Counted from the first letter of the stretch, positions 42,418 to 52,835 are shown. The stretch: 64,000 bases of DNA from Pseudomonas lurida (GCF_013522705.1 NZ_JAAMRE010000015.1:1-64000), one strand, 5' to 3'. Made by a program: numbers and translations. The notes: generated from the letters alone by a model not told the origin.

Positions 42418-43448
42418 TACTGCACCTGATACCCGCGACTGCTCAGGCAGTTGCCCTGGGCCTGGCGATAGGCCTGCACCACCGCCGGGTCGGGTGCATA
42501 GGTGACGGCCTGAGGGTCGAAGCCGCTTTGCTGCACCGCCCAGCGATAACAGTCATAACCGTCCTGTTGCACCTGGGCCGGTGATTGGCCATTGGCGGGA
42601 TAGGCCACCACGTCATAACCATTGCCCTGGGGCGCAGGCTGCGGCGCGGGAACCGCCGCCGGCGGCTGCACCACCACGTATTGCTGTGTGCTTTCTTCGT
42701 AGGCGTAATAGGCGCCGGCGGCGAGGAACAGCAGCGAGCCGCCGACCCACACTTCGCGCGCATAGTCCGGCAGGTAATGCACGCGGATGCCATAAGGCGG
42801 CGCAACCACGACATAGCGCGGGCCCTGGGGGCGATACCAGTAACCGCCGGAGAAGAAGTAGTCCTGGCCACGATACGGCACGCGGTAATTGCGGTCGGGG
42901 AAGCGGTCCACCACATAACCCGGACGGTACTGCGGGCCTGGGCCCCAGCCATTGCCATGGCCGTCGGGGCGCCCTGGCCAACGATGGTCATCCGGACGCC
43001 CGTTGTAGCCGGGACGCGAACCGGGGCCGCCGGCTTCCCAATGTGGGTTGCCATCGTTGCGCCGGGGGATATCACGGTAGTAACCCTGGCGCGGTTCCTG
43101 GGTCTGGCGCACGGTATCGGGCCGGCCCTGGATCGGCAGATTATTCGGCGGTGGCGGTGGTGGCGCCGGCCGCTCCGGTTCGTTGCCCTGCGGCCGCGCC
43201 TGCCATTGACCACCGCTATTCGGGCCGCCGCGGTCAAAATGCTCGTTCTGCGGACGCGGTTGAGGGTTCTCGGGACGCGGCGGACTATTCTCCGGCCGCC
43301 GCCCGCCCTCCGGGCCGCGCTCATGCTGCCCACCGCCCTGCGGCCCTTGGCCTTCGCGAGGTGCGTTATCGCGCTCGTCGGCCAATACCTGCGCGCCGAC
43401 ACCGACCACCAGCAAACCAACACCTGCCAAACGCCAGATGCGCTTCAT
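42414..43448 (-). CDS. DUF6515 family exported protein, Pro/Gly/Arg-rich
   Basis: 344 residues. Signal peptide MKRIWRLAGVGLLVVGVGAQ(VLA), then about 150 residues of R/G/P/N/Q-rich low complexity with repeated RPEN/RPQN segments. A conserved region follows: YRGQDYFFSGGYWYRPQGPRYVVVAPPYGIRVHYLPDY. A glycine-rich hydrophobic stretch LLFLAAGAYYAYEE comes next, then a C-terminal domain with two cysteines (GYDCYRWAV, GNCLSS). Function unknown; probably periplasmic or surface-associated. The start at 43448 follows GAGGAAAA. Confidence 0.75.
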   Translation of the reverse strand: MKRIWRLAGVGLLVVGVGAQVLADERDNAPREGQGPQGGGQHERGPEGGRRPENSPPRPENPQPRPQNEHFDRGGPNSGGQWQARPQGNEPERPAPPPPPPNNLPIQGRPDTVRQTQEPRQGYYRDIPRRNDGNPHWEAGGPGSRPGYNGRPDDHRWPGRPDGHGNGWGPGPQYRPGYVVDRFPDRNYRVPYRGQDYFFSGGYWYRPQGPRYVVVAPPYGIRVHYLPDYAREVWVGGSLLFLAAGAYYAYEESTQQYVVVQPPAAVPAPQPAPQGNGYDVVAYPANGQSPAQVQQDGYDCYRWAVQQSGFDPQAVTYAPDPAVVQAYRQAQGNCLSSRGYQVQY

Positions 43449-43545
43449 GCTTTTCCTCACTGCGATTCGGGGCTTGAACATGAGACTGGGAAAGCCTCGC
43501 CCGGTTCTGAGACAGGTTATCAGTCACGAGAACAATTTTCTTAAG

Positions 43546-43580
43546 GCAAAAGAAAAGGGGCGACCCGTCGGCCACCCCTT
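43546..43580 (-). terminator. Orphan intrinsic terminator on the minus strand
   Basis: On the minus strand AAGGGGTGGCC pairs with GGTCGCCCCTT around the loop GACG (11 pairs, two of them G-U), followed by TTCTTTT. On the plus strand the wobble positions become C-A and there is no T tract. No minus-strand gene ends here; the next gene downstream (DUF6515) starts 98 bases further on. Confidence 0.75.
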
Positions 43581-43850
43581 GAGAATTTCGTCCTGGCTCA
43601 ACGCTTTTGACGTTGGCTCACCTCACGCCGTCTTGTGGACAGTGTGCAGCCTGGAGGCCGGCTCAACCCTGCTGGGGCGGCGGCCGCAGCGGGCCTGATT
43701 GGGCGAGCTGCAGTGGACTGTTGTCCAGGCGGTGATTCTGTTGCTAACGATACGCGCCAGCACCCGACAGATGATTGCGAAGATTGCGTCAATAAACAGT
43801 GCTTGCGCAATTTTTAACCCTTCATAGATAATTCGCCGCAATAGTTACGA
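43581..43850 (-). ncRNA. Candidate small RNA ending at the orphan terminator
   Basis: Something must be transcribed into the terminator at 43546-43580, and the only space is the gap back to the Lrp gene at 43865. A weak promoter candidate on the minus strand is TTGTCG, 17 bases, TATCTA, ending near 43820. Frames here lack a proper start codon. The sequence matches no small RNA I recognise. Confidence 0.3.
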
Positions 43851-43864
43851 CAAAGGCCAACCCA

Positions 43865-44344
43865 ATGAGCAAGCTTGACCGATATGACCTGAGTATTCTG
43901 GCGGAATTGCAGCGTGACGCGCGGATCTCCAACCAGGAGTTGGCTGAACGGATTGGCCTGTCGCCATCGCCGTGCTCGCGCCGGGTCAAGCAATTGGAAG
44001 ACGACGGCTACATCGCCCGCCAGGTCGCCCTGCTCGACCGCAAGATGCTCGGCCTGAGCCTGACCGCCTACGTGCTGATCGGCATGGACCGCCACACCCC
44101 CGAGCGTTTCGAAAACTTCGAAGCGGCCATCCGCACCCTGCCCCAGGTACTGGAATGCAGCCTGGTCACCGGCATGGATGCGGACTATCAGCTGAAAGTG
44201 GTGGTGCCGGACATGGACCATTATCAGAAACTGTTGCTGGGGCATTTGACCCGCATTGAAGGCGTGACCAGCGTGCGTTCAAGCTTTGTACTCAACCAGG
44301 TGCTCAACAGCACGGAGCTGCCACTGACCCACCTACGCACCTAA
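43865..44344 (+). CDS. Lrp/AsnC-family transcriptional regulator
   Basis: 159 residues. Winged-helix domain LDRYDLSILAELQRDARISNQELAERIGLSPSPCSRRVKQLEDDGYI followed by the RAM domain with QVLECSLVTGMDADYQLKVVVPDMDHY. The SPSPCSRRV recognition helix is typical of Lrp proper. No divergent metabolic gene identifies its target. The long upstream gap contains the orphan minus-strand terminator. Confidence 0.87.
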   Translation: MSKLDRYDLSILAELQRDARISNQELAERIGLSPSPCSRRVKQLEDDGYIARQVALLDRKMLGLSLTAYVLIGMDRHTPERFENFEAAIRTLPQVLECSLVTGMDADYQLKVVVPDMDHYQKLLLGHLTRIEGVTSVRSSFVLNQVLNSTELPLTHLRT

Positions 44345-44358
44345 GGTCAATGAAGATC

Positions 44359-44395
44359 AAATGTGGGAGGGGGGCAAGCCTGCTCCCACATTTTG
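44359..44395 (+). terminator. REP-derived hairpin terminator after the Lrp gene
   Basis: AAATGTGGGAG (44359-44369) pairs exactly with CTCCCACATTT (44383-44393), followed by TTG. The loop holds a degenerate REP sequence, so a REP appears to serve as terminator. Confidence 0.65.
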
Positions 44396-44471
44396 ATTGC
44401 ACTTCGATCCAGGTCAATGTTGCGCTTGTGACACTGCCCTATACTCGCCGCCTGCCCCGTTGGAAGAGCCC

Positions 44472-44690
44472 ATGAACAACATCGACCCCGCCCTGTTTGA
44501 AGAATGGATGATGACCGGCCTGGTCACGATTCTGATCATTTTCATGGGCTTTATCGTCTGGGACCTGGCGAAGAAGTCCAAGGCCGGACGCTTTGGTTCG
44601 TTCATCCTGTTTTTCGTGCTGGGCCTGGGCGTGGCCGCTTTCATCATCAAGAGCGTGGTGATTGGCCTGATCGAATCCGGCGCTTTATAA
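44472..44690 (+). CDS. DUF2788 small membrane protein
   Basis: 72 residues with two hydrophobic helices ([19 protein letters not shown] and [23 protein letters not shown]) joined by KKSKAGR. Matches DUF2788, a short inner-membrane family of pseudomonads, function unknown. Ribosome site GGAAGAG. Its stop overlaps the convergent rluE stop by six bases. Confidence 0.82.
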   Translation: MNNIDPALFEEWMMTGLVTILIIFMGFIVWDLAKKSKAGRFGSFILFFVLGLGVAAFIIKSVVIGLIESGAL

Positions 44691-45320
44691 ACGCGCCGGC
44701 ACTTCTTTCCACTGGCCTTGGTCCAGGCCATCGATTGTCCAATCGCCAATGCGCACCCGCACCAGCCGCAAGGTCGGCAGGCCCACAGCGGCGGTCATGC
44801 GTCGGACCTGACGGTTGCGCCCCTCTCGAATCACCAATTCAAGCCAATACGTCGGAATGTTTTTGCGAAAGCGTACCGGTGGGTTGCGCGGCCATAACGC
44901 GGGCTCGTCCAAACGCCGGGCCTCGGCGGGCAAGGTTTTGCCGTCGTTGAGTTCTACCCCCTCGCGCAGGCGTTGCAGCAATTGTTCCGTGGGTTCGCCC
45001 TCCACCTGCACCCAGTAGGTTTTCGCCAGCTTGTGCTTAGGGTCGGCAATGCGCGCCTGCAACTGGCCATCGTTGGTCAGCAGCAGCAAGCCTTCGCTGT
45101 CACGGTCCAGACGGCCCGCCGGGTAGATGCCGGGAATGTCGATGAAGTCCTTGAGCGTCGCGCGCCCGCCTTCGTCGCTGAACTGGGTCAGCACATCGAA
45201 TGGTTTATTGAACAGGATCAGCTTCGGCTCGGCCGGCGGCGCCTTGGCGACGCGACGCGCAGCGGAATACGGAGGTTTCACGCCAGGGCGGCGCGAATCG
45301 GGGCGAGTGGGACGAGACAT
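44685..45320 (-). CDS. rluE: 23S rRNA pseudouridine(2457) synthase RluE
   Basis: RsuA/RluB/E/F-family pseudouridine synthase, 211 residues, without the N-terminal S4 domain, which points to RluE. Motifs: [20 protein letters not shown], then [20 protein letters not shown] with the catalytic Asp near residue 72. The C-terminal [32 protein letters not shown] is diagnostic. Basic N-terminus [13 protein letters not shown]. Start at 45320; ribosome site weak. Confidence 0.88.
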   Translation of the reverse strand: MSRPTRPDSRRPGVKPPYSAARRVAKAPPAEPKLILFNKPFDVLTQFSDEGGRATLKDFIDIPGIYPAGRLDRDSEGLLLLTNDGQLQARIADPKHKLAKTYWVQVEGEPTEQLLQRLREGVELNDGKTLPAEARRLDEPALWPRNPPVRFRKNIPTYWLELVIREGRNRQVRRMTAAVGLPTLRLVRVRIGDWTIDGLDQGQWKEVPARL

Positions 45321-45391
45321 GGCGGAACAACATCTAACGGTCAGGGCCGACAATGCTAGTGGCCTGACCGTTAAATGACCATCCCAACCGC

Positions 45392-46879
45392 TTAGCGGAA
45401 CGGCGGCTCGTCGAAGCTGCGCAGTTTGCGCGAGTGCAGCGAGTTGAGTTCGTTGCGCAGCAGGTCCACCGCTTCGATGCCGATCTTCAAGTGCTGGCTC
45501 ACCGCGCGTTCATAGAACGCGTTGGCCGAGCCGGGCAATTTGATTTCACTGTGCAGCGGCTTGTCAGACACGCACAGCAACGTGCCGTAAGGCACCCGCA
45601 AGCGATAGCCCTGGGCGGCGATGGTGCCGCTTTCCATGTCCACCGCCACGGCGCGGGACAGGTTGATCAATGGGCGCTCCTGGGCCCAACGCAACTCCCA
45701 GTTGCGGTCGTCGTAGGTCAGCACGGTGCCGGTGCGCAGGCGTTTTTTCAGCTGTTCGCCTTTTTCGCCCGTCACGTGGGCCGCAGCTTGCTGGAGCGCC
45801 AGTTGCACTTCGGCCAGGGCCGGGATCGGAATATTCGGCGGCACCACACGGTCGAGAATGCCATCGCGACGCATGTAGGCGTGGGCCAGGACATAGTCGC
45901 CGATGGTCTGGGATTGGCGCAGGCCGCCGCAGTGGCCGATCATCAACCAGCAATGCGGACGCAGCACGGCCAGGTGATCGGTGATGTTCTTGGCGTTGGA
46001 CGGGCCGACGCCGATGTTGACCAGGGTCACGCCGTGACCATCGCTGGCCTGCAGGTGATAAGCCGGCATCTGGTAGCGGTGCCAGACCACACCCGCCGCG
46101 ATGGCCGAGGCTTCGCCGTGGTCCATGCTCTTGTCGATGACCACGTTGCCCGGCAACACCATGCGGACAAAACGCGGGTCGCTGCGCAACTGCTCCAGGC
46201 CATGCAGGATGAACTGGTCGACGTAGCGGTGGTAGTTGGTCAGCAGGATCCAGGGTTGAACATGGCGCCAGTCGCTGCCGGTGTAATGCACCAGCCGGCG
46301 CAGGGAAAAGTCCACGCGCGCCGCATCGAACAGCGCCAGGGGCAGCGGGTCGGTGTTTTCCCAGTCATACAGGCCGTCGGCAATGCCGTCGGTGGCGGCC
46401 GACAGGTCGGTGCTGGGGAATACCCGCGCGAGGGTGGCGGCGGTCACGCCGGAGCCGGCGAGTTCATCGCCCTGTTCGACCACGTATGGGTAAGGAATAT
46501 TCTGCTGGCTCACGCCCACTTCCACCGTCACGGTGAAGTCGTGCATCAGCGGCACCAGTTGCTCCAGCAGGTACTTACGGAACGCCGCAGGATGGGTAAC
46601 GGTCACGCTGTAGGTGCCCGGCAGTTGCACCTTGGCATAAGCGCGGGTGGTCTGTGGGACTTCGCCGTGGCAGTGGTAGGTCAGGCGCAGTTCCGGGTAG
46701 CGAAACAGAGCACGCTGTTCGGCATCGGGTTCGACGCGGTCCTTGAGGTATTGCTTGAGGGCCTGATTGAGCGCGCCGGTAGCCCGCTCATGCAGAGCCG
46801 CCAGCCGGTCCACGGCTTCTTCGGCGGTTTTAACGACAACAAAAGCTTCGGTCACGGTAAGCATCCTGTGTTCTGACAT
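45392..46879 (-). CDS. amn: AMP nucleosidase
   Basis: Hydrolyses AMP to adenine and ribose-5-phosphate. 495 residues, as usual. An N-terminal regulatory domain (to about 180) precedes the phosphorylase-fold catalytic domain with [39 protein letters not shown] near 290, [35 protein letters not shown] near 420 (the catalytic D follows in CVSDKP). In P. aeruginosa amn also lies a few genes from ladS. A second ATG at 46864 lacks a ribosome site. Confidence 0.93.
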   Translation of the reverse strand: MSEHRMLTVTEAFVVVKTAEEAVDRLAALHERATGALNQALKQYLKDRVEPDAEQRALFRYPELRLTYHCHGEVPQTTRAYAKVQLPGTYSVTVTHPAAFRKYLLEQLVPLMHDFTVTVEVGVSQQNIPYPYVVEQGDELAGSGVTAATLARVFPSTDLSAATDGIADGLYDWENTDPLPLALFDAARVDFSLRRLVHYTGSDWRHVQPWILLTNYHRYVDQFILHGLEQLRSDPRFVRMVLPGNVVIDKSMDHGEASAIAAGVVWHRYQMPAYHLQASDGHGVTLVNIGVGPSNAKNITDHLAVLRPHCWLMIGHCGGLRQSQTIGDYVLAHAYMRRDGILDRVVPPNIPIPALAEVQLALQQAAAHVTGEKGEQLKKRLRTGTVLTYDDRNWELRWAQERPLINLSRAVAVDMESGTIAAQGYRLRVPYGTLLCVSDKPLHSEIKLPGSANAFYERAVSQHLKIGIEAVDLLRNELNSLHSRKLRSFDEPPFR

Positions 46880-46943
46880 GCAGGCCTGTATCTTGCCTGC
46901 ATCCCAGCCGCACCGAAACAGTGGCGTTGGAAAGCGCTCAATA

Positions 46944-46974
46944 ATGTGGGAGAGGGCTTGCCCCTCCCACCTTT
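46944..46974. repeat. Single REP hairpin
   Basis: ATGTGGGAGAGGGCTTGCCC followed by CTCCCACCTTTG forms a REP hairpin between amn and the AidB-like gene. Confidence 0.65.
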
Positions 46975-46983
46975 GAACCGCGC

Positions 46984-48639
46984 TTATTCAGAAACAGAAG
47001 GCGTTGAGCGGGCGACGATAGCCACCACATCCACGCCACGCGGCAAGGCGCCATAAGCGCGGCCGGAGGAATCGCTCAAGCGGCTGGCGATAAAGCCATC
47101 GCTGACTGCGGCATGACCCGCCTCCAACAAGAGCTTGGCCTGCAATGCCACGGCAATGTCCTCGGTCAACTGCCGCGCCCGGTACTGGATGTCCTGGGTG
47201 TCCATGAAGGCGGATTTCAACGCTTCGATATGCCGAGCCAGCCGCTTGTCGCCGTGCCCGTCGCCCAGTTCGACAAACAGCGCCTCCAGCACCCCCGGCT
47301 CTTTGGACAACGCTCGCAACACATCCAGGCATTGCACATTGCCGGAACCTTCCCACGTAGAATTCACCGGCGCCTCACGGTAAAGGCGCGGCAGGATGCT
47401 GTCCTCCACATAGCCGGCACCGCCCATGCATTCGGCAGCCTCGTTGATCATGGCCGGCGCGCGCTTGCAGATCCAGTACTTGCCCACAGCCGTGACCAGC
47501 CGTGCGAATTTGCTTTCGCGCTCGTCATCCAAGTGATCCAACGCTCGTCCCATGCGCATGCTCAAGGCCAGCGCGGCCTCGCTTTCCAGCGCCAGATCGC
47601 CCAGCACGTTTTGCATCAACGGTTGCTCGCTGAGCACGCGCCCGCTTACCGAGCGATGGGCGCAATGATGACTGGCCTGGGTCAGCGCCTGACGCATCAA
47701 GGCGCTGGAACCGACCATGCAATCGAAGCGGGTCATGGCGACCATTTCGATAATGGTCGGCACGCCACGCCCTTCTTCGCCGACCATCCACGCCAGGGCG
47801 CCGCGAAACTCTACTTCGCTGGAAGCGTTGGAGCAGTTGCCGAGCTTGTTTTTCAGGCGCTGGATGTAGAACTCATTGCGTGTATCACCAGGGCGGTGCC
47901 GGGGCAGCAGGAAACAGGTCAGGCCTTTGTCGGTCTGCGCCAGCGTGAGGAACGCATCGCACATCGGCGCGGAGCAGAACCACTTGTGGCCCACCAGCTC
48001 ATACGCCTGCCCGGGGCCGCCCGCGCCCACCGGATAGGCGCGGGTGGTGTTGGCGCGCACGTCGGTGCCGCCTTGCTTCTCGGTCATCGCCATACCGATG
48101 GTGGCGCCGGCCTTGTGGGCGATGCCCACATTACGCGGGTCGTAGTGAGTGCTGAGGATTTTCGGCAGCCAGGCCTTGGCCAGGTCCGGCTGCAACCGCA
48201 GTGCCGGCACGCAGGCAAAGGTCATGGTCAACGGGCAACCGCTGCCGGCCTCGGCCTGGCTGTGCAGGTAGGTCATGGCGGCGCGGGCCACATGGGCGCC
48301 GGCCTGCGGGTGCGCCCACGGCAACGACGGCAGGCCGTGCTCCACGGCGGTGCGCATGAGCTCGTGATAGGCCGGATGAAACTCCACCAGATCAATGCGA
48401 TGTCCGTAACGGTCATGACTGTTGAACACCGGCTTATGCTGATTGGCCAGGAACCCGGCCGCCATCAACGGCCCGCCGGCCAGCGCGCCATAGGCATCGA
48501 TGCGCGGTTGCGCCCAACCGGCACCGAAACGACGCGACCACTCTTGCAGGGGCAAGTCGATGCGGTACAGGTTGACACCGTCCAGGGAGGGCGGCTGGTT
48601 GGTCACGTCGTGGGTTTCGGCAAATTGATGCAGGTTCAT
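46984..48639 (-). CDS. aidB: Acyl-CoA dehydrogenase, AidB-like
   Basis: A 551-residue flavoprotein of the AidB branch. Landmarks: GMAMTEKQGGTDVRANTTRAYPV, YELVGHKWFCSAPMCDAFLTLAQT, RLKNKLGNCSNASSEVEFRGALAWMVGEEGRG, and the family C-terminal part YREAPVNSTWEGSGNVQCLDVLRAL with the catalytic-base region. E. coli AidB binds DNA and is part of the alkylation response; whether this one does is unknown. The ATG at 48639 follows AGGA; a preceding GTG is possible. Confidence 0.87.
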   Translation of the reverse strand: MNLHQFAETHDVTNQPPSLDGVNLYRIDLPLQEWSRRFGAGWAQPRIDAYGALAGGPLMAAGFLANQHKPVFNSHDRYGHRIDLVEFHPAYHELMRTAVEHGLPSLPWAHPQAGAHVARAAMTYLHSQAEAGSGCPLTMTFACVPALRLQPDLAKAWLPKILSTHYDPRNVGIAHKAGATIGMAMTEKQGGTDVRANTTRAYPVGAGGPGQAYELVGHKWFCSAPMCDAFLTLAQTDKGLTCFLLPRHRPGDTRNEFYIQRLKNKLGNCSNASSEVEFRGALAWMVGEEGRGVPTIIEMVAMTRFDCMVGSSALMRQALTQASHHCAHRSVSGRVLSEQPLMQNVLGDLALESEAALALSMRMGRALDHLDDERESKFARLVTAVGKYWICKRAPAMINEAAECMGGAGYVEDSILPRLYREAPVNSTWEGSGNVQCLDVLRALSKEPGVLEALFVELGDGHGDKRLARHIEALKSAFMDTQDIQYRARQLTEDIAVALQAKLLLEAGHAAVSDGFIASRLSDSSGRAYGALPRGVDVVAIVARSTPSVSE

Positions 48640-48708
48640 CACGGGCGTCCTGGAAAAAGGCCACGTTCGGTTAGGGCCGGTTTTTTCAGTTAAGCACCGC
48701 TGCTGCGC

Positions 48709-51099
48709 TTAAAAAAGTGGCATACGCGCCGAATACCCGGCGCTTTCGCCCTCGGCCGCGCCCAGCACCCAGCGCTGCATCACCGCCTGCAGCGCGTCAA
48801 AGCGCACCGGCTTGACTATGCGTTCGGTCACCCCGATCCCCAGGCAACGCTCGCGCTCGGGCGCGGTCAGCGACGTGCTCAAGGCGATCACGGGCAGTTC
48901 CGCGCAACCGGGCAAGGCACGGATCTGACAACACAACGAGAATTCACCGTCAGGCATATCCAACACCACCGCCTCGACACATCGCGCCTGCAACGCCTCC
49001 AACGCCGCCGCACCGCTGCCTACCGTTTTAACCCGGTAGCCGAGCTTGAGCAGCATGCCGCGCACCGCCAACTGGCCGACACTGTTGTCATCCACCAGCA
49101 ACACCGTGCAGTCCTGCGGTGCGCGCTGCCCGGCCAGGGCAGGCCTGGACTCGGACGGCATCTGGCGCACCTCCATCTCCAATTGGAAACGACTGCCCTT
49201 GTGGGGTTCGGAATGATGGGTAAGGCGCCCGCCGACCAGTTCGATCAACTGCCGACAGATCGCCAGCCCGATGCCCATGCCGCCGTACTCTCGGGTGCTC
49301 GAACCGTCCAGCTGGAAGAAACGCTGGTACAACGTGGCCCCGTCAAGGGAGGCAAAGCCGATGCCGGTGTCGGTCACGATAAAGCTCAGGCGCACGCTGC
49401 CGTCGCTGTGGGGCACGCCCACCACCCGCACGCGCACGGAGCCTTCGTGGGTGAATTTGAACGCGTTGTCCAGCAGGCAATCCAGGCACTGGATGAGTTT
49501 GTCGACGTCGCCCTCCAGGCGGTCCGGCAGTTCATCAGCGACGTCGATGGAAAACGCCAGGCCCTTGGCCAGGGCGCTGGCATTGAATTGCTGGCGCAGG
49601 CTGTCAAGTACCCCACGCAGGCTGAACACGCGGTGCTGGGCGCTCAGGCGTCCGGCCTGCAATTCGGTGAGGGTGAGAATGCCGTTGACCATGCGCATCA
49701 TGTCCCGCGCGGAACCGGCGGCGGTTTGATGGTATTGCGCCAGGTCGTGGGTCAGAGGCACTGTCTGCATCAGCTCCAGAGAGCCGATCACACCGTTCAT
49801 CGGCGTGCGCAGTTCGTGGGTCAGGGTGGCGAGAAATTCATCCTTGAGCCGGTTGCTGCGGGCCAGTTGCGAGTTGAGCACTTCGAGTTTCTGGCTGGCA
49901 TCGAACAGAATCTGCGCCTGCTGCTCGCGCATCGCGTTGATGCGGTCGGCCAGGGCCAGCGACAGCAGCGCCACCTCGATTGCCGAGCCGATCTGGCTGG
50001 CATACATGGTCAGGAACACATTAGGCAGATAGCCCAGCACCATCAGGGTGTTGACCACCCCACCCAGCAGGAACGCCGACCAGGCGATGATGAAATAGCG
50101 CGCAACGCGCTGGCCGCAATACCAGGCCTTGATGGCGGCGACAAAGATACTCACGGTAAACACTAACGCCAGGCCCGTGGCCAGACGCAGTGCCAGCGCG
50201 TAGCTGGCCATCAACGACAGCAGCATGACCACGGCGCCGCACGCCACCAGCGCCAGCAGCACGCGGTTGATCCAGCGACTGTGCTGGGCAGTGTGCAGGA
50301 AACTGCGCGCAAACAGGCTGCCGAACAATGCCGACGCACCGATCAGAAATGGCGTCGCGGCATTTGTCCACCAAGGGTTGTTCGGCCAGAAATATTCCAC
50401 CGCCGCGCCGTTCACCGACAGTTGGTACATGCCGAACGAAGCGATATAGAAGATGTAGTACAGGTAGCTGGTGTCGCGCACGCTCAGGTAGATGAACAGG
50501 TTATAGACCAGCATCCCCAGCAGCACGCCATAGATCAGGCCCAGCACATACAGACGCAGCGGCTGCTGCTCCAGGTACGCGGTACTGGACCAGAGGGTCA
50601 GCGGCGCCTGGATCGAACCTTCGCTCTGCAGGCGCAGGTAAACGGTCTTGGCCTCGCCTGGGGTGAAATCCAGTTTGAACAGGTAATTATTCTGACGAAT
50701 CTCGCGGCTGGCAAACGGCAGTGCATCCCCGGTGCGCCTGGCCAGACGATAACCGCCCTGGCCGTCGGGCAGGTACAGGTCGAGGTGGTCCAACGGCGGG
50801 TACGCCAGCTCCAGCAGCCAGGTGCGCTGAGCCTCGGTGTCGTGGGGTAAATAATGCAGATTGAGCTTGAGCCAGAACACCGAACGCGAGTAGCCGGCGT
50901 TGAGGGTGTCTTTATCGTGAGGTTTGAATTGCACGGCCGCGGACGGCGCGCTGACCTCGGCAATGGAAAGGCTGTTGGACGGGTCTTCGAGCACTTGCAA
51001 GGCTCGGCCCAGGGGCAGGCTTCGGGTGTCCTGGTTGAACTCGATGGCGCCGGCGAGCATGGGCAGCCCGCACAACAATAGAATCAGCAAATAGCGCAT
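48709..51099 (-). CDS. ladS: Hybrid sensor histidine kinase LadS
   Basis: 796 residues from the ATG at 51099, which opens a signal peptide (MRYLLILLLCGLPMLAGA); P. aeruginosa LadS is about the same length. Order: periplasmic 7TMR-DISMED2 domain (about 25-175), seven membrane helices (about 180-395), HisKA with FLATLTHELRTPMNGVIGSLE (phospho-His), HATPase_c with DNAFKFTHEG and YGGMGIGLAICRQLIELVGG, and a receiver domain with LLVDDN, VVLDMPD and IVKPVRFDAL (all key residues present). LadS feeds the Gac/Rsm cascade and responds to calcium in P. aeruginosa. The neighbouring thiD-thiE-hemL order matches the P. aeruginosa locus. Confidence 0.92.
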   Translation of the reverse strand: MRYLLILLLCGLPMLAGAIEFNQDTRSLPLGRALQVLEDPSNSLSIAEVSAPSAAVQFKPHDKDTLNAGYSRSVFWLKLNLHYLPHDTEAQRTWLLELAYPPLDHLDLYLPDGQGGYRLARRTGDALPFASREIRQNNYLFKLDFTPGEAKTVYLRLQSEGSIQAPLTLWSSTAYLEQQPLRLYVLGLIYGVLLGMLVYNLFIYLSVRDTSYLYYIFYIASFGMYQLSVNGAAVEYFWPNNPWWTNAATPFLIGASALFGSLFARSFLHTAQHSRWINRVLLALVACGAVVMLLSLMASYALALRLATGLALVFTVSIFVAAIKAWYCGQRVARYFIIAWSAFLLGGVVNTLMVLGYLPNVFLTMYASQIGSAIEVALLSLALADRINAMREQQAQILFDASQKLEVLNSQLARSNRLKDEFLATLTHELRTPMNGVIGSLELMQTVPLTHDLAQYHQTAAGSARDMMRMVNGILTLTELQAGRLSAQHRVFSLRGVLDSLRQQFNASALAKGLAFSIDVADELPDRLEGDVDKLIQCLDCLLDNAFKFTHEGSVRVRVVGVPHSDGSVRLSFIVTDTGIGFASLDGATLYQRFFQLDGSSTREYGGMGIGLAICRQLIELVGGRLTHHSEPHKGSRFQLEMEVRQMPSESRPALAGQRAPQDCTVLLVDDNSVGQLAVRGMLLKLGYRVKTVGSGAAALEALQARCVEAVVLDMPDGEFSLCCQIRALPGCAELPVIALSTSLTAPERERCLGIGVTERIVKPVRFDALQAVMQRWVLGAAEGESAGYSARMPLF

Positions 51100-51375
51100 A
51101 GAGCCCCAGCGTGGCATGTCCGGTTATGGCAAAGGCCCCCCATTCCTTTTGAGAAGACGTACACCGGCGGTACAGATAAGTTGTTTGGATTCACTCTAGC
51201 ATAGCCGTTGCAGGCCATTGGACACCATTGAAATAATTTTTTGAAAGGCTCTAGGACAAGGCTTTCAGCATGGTTTTTTGGCTGTTAAAGCCGCGCAAGC
51301 GCGAAGCCTTCAGAGTGAAATTCAAGCACTGCCCGAAGGCCACGCAAAAAGCGTTTGGTGGTAAGCTCGCCCACC

Positions 51376-52173
51376 ATGAATATCTACAGCTCTCGCCCTG
51401 TTGTCCTCTGTCTCTCCGGCCATGATCCCAGTGGTGGCGCCGGCCTGCAGGCAGATATCGAAGCCCTGCTCGCCCAGGGTTGTCATGCTGCTGCGGCCGT
51501 TACCGCGCTGACCGTGCAAAACACAGTCAACGTCAGCGACTTCCGCGTGCTCGACCGCGAGTGGGTGCTGGCCCAGGCCAACGCCGTGCTCAGCGACTCC
51601 GAGGTGGCCGCGGTCAAGCTGGGCATGCTCGGCTCCACCGCGATGGTCGACACCGTGGTCGAGCTGCTGCAGGCGCACCCGCACCTGCCGGTGGTCTGCG
51701 ACCCGGTGCTGCGTGCCGGCGGCGGCGGCAGCCTGGGCAAGGATGAAGTGGGCTACGCCATGCGGGAGCGGCTGTTGCCTCTGTCGCTGATTGCCACGCC
51801 GAACCTGCCCGAGGCCCGCATCCTCGCTGAACTGCCCGAAGGCACGGCGGACGAGTGCGCCGACAAGCTGCTGCCGTTTATCCAGCACCTGTTGATTACC
51901 GGTGGGCATGGCGACGAGCATGAAGTGCACAATCGCCTGTATAGCCGCGACGGCACGCGCCAGACCTTCACCTGTCAGCGCCTGCCGGGCAGCTATCACG
52001 GTTCGGGTTGCACCCTGGCCAGTGCGCTGGCCGGGCGTATCGCCCAGGGCGAAGGCCTGGCCAGCGCCGTGCAATCGGCCCTCAACTACACTTGGCGCAC
52101 GCTGCGTGATGCTGAACAACTCGGCCAGGGCCAGTTCGTTCCGCGCCGGCTGCCGCTGGATTTCTGCTCGTAG
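51376..52173 (+). CDS. thiD: Hydroxymethylpyrimidine/phosphomethylpyrimidine kinase ThiD
   Basis: Phosphorylates HMP and HMP-P in thiamine biosynthesis. 265 residues, ribokinase-like: [26 protein letters not shown] at the N-terminus, [27 protein letters not shown], and the catalytic [21 protein letters not shown] near 220. No TPP riboswitch (THI box) is visible in the 276-base region upstream shared with ladS. Confidence 0.93.
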   Translation: MNIYSSRPVVLCLSGHDPSGGAGLQADIEALLAQGCHAAAAVTALTVQNTVNVSDFRVLDREWVLAQANAVLSDSEVAAVKLGMLGSTAMVDTVVELLQAHPHLPVVCDPVLRAGGGGSLGKDEVGYAMRERLLPLSLIATPNLPEARILAELPEGTADECADKLLPFIQHLLITGGHGDEHEVHNRLYSRDGTRQTFTCQRLPGSYHGSGCTLASALAGRIAQGEGLASAVQSALNYTWRTLRDAEQLGQGQFVPRRLPLDFCS

Positions 52174-52205
52174 GCGCCTGCTCGCCACTTCAAGGGACAT
52201 GCCCG

Positions 52206-52835
52206 ATGAAATTACGTGGCCTTTATGCCATTACCGACAGCCAACTGTTGGCCGGCAAATTCCTCGCTTACGTCGAAGCGGCGCTGGACGGCGGCGTGAC
52301 GCTGCTGCAGTACCGCGACAAAAGCAACGATGAAGCGCGCCGCCTGCGCGAAGCTCAAACGCTGCGGGAACTGTGCTCGCGCTACAAAACCCAATTAATC
52401 ATCAACGACGATGCCGAACTGGCCGCGCGCCTGGGCGTCGGTGTGCATCTGGGCCAGACCGATGGCCCGCTCACCCCGGCCCGCGCACTGCTCGGTCCCA
52501 AAGCCATCATCGGCGCCACTTGCCACAGCCAGATCGAACTGGCCGAGCAGGCCGCCAGGGAAGGCGCCAGCTATGTCGCCTTCGGCCGCTTCTTCAACTC
52601 CAACACCAAGCCCGGTGCGCCGGCCGCCACCCTGCAAATGCTCGCCGATGCGCGCAAGCGCCTGCAGCTGCCGATCTGTGCGATCGGCGGCGTCACCCTC
52701 GAGAACGCCGAGCCGCTGGTGGCGCACGGTGCCGACCTGCTCGCGGTGGTCCATGGCCTGTTCGGCGCCGACAGCACCCAGGAAGTGACGCGCCGCGCCC
52801 GCGCCTTCAACGACCTTCTTAAATCTTCAGTGTAG
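52206..52835 (+). CDS. thiE: Thiamine-phosphate synthase ThiE
   Basis: Couples HMP-PP with thiazole phosphate. 209 residues, TIM barrel: [73 protein letters not shown] (pyrophosphate-contacting loop) and [37 protein letters not shown] serves as ribosome site. It lies 32 bases after thiD and 11 before hemL, so the three form an operon. Confidence 0.94.
   Translation: MKLRGLYAITDSQLLAGKFLAYVEAALDGGVTLLQYRDKSNDEARRLREAQTLRELCSRYKTQLIINDDAELAARLGVGVHLGQTDGPLTPARALLGPKAIIGATCHSQIELAEQAAREGASYVAFGRFFNSNTKPGAPAATLQMLADARKRLQLPICAIGGVTLENAEPLVAHGADLLAVVHGLFGADSTQEVTRRARAFNDLLKSSV

Noticed and set aside
43623..43841. 72-codon hydrophobic minus-strand frame in the Lrp upstream gap
   Set aside because: It begins with a TTG without ribosome site, its second half is arginine/serine shadow sequence, and the orphan terminator is better explained by an RNA. 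Not annotated as a gene.
51100..51375. TPP riboswitch upstream of thiD
   Set aside because: No THI-box sequence (such as CUGAGA with ACCUGA) is visible; the region looks like a simple divergent promoter shared with ladS.
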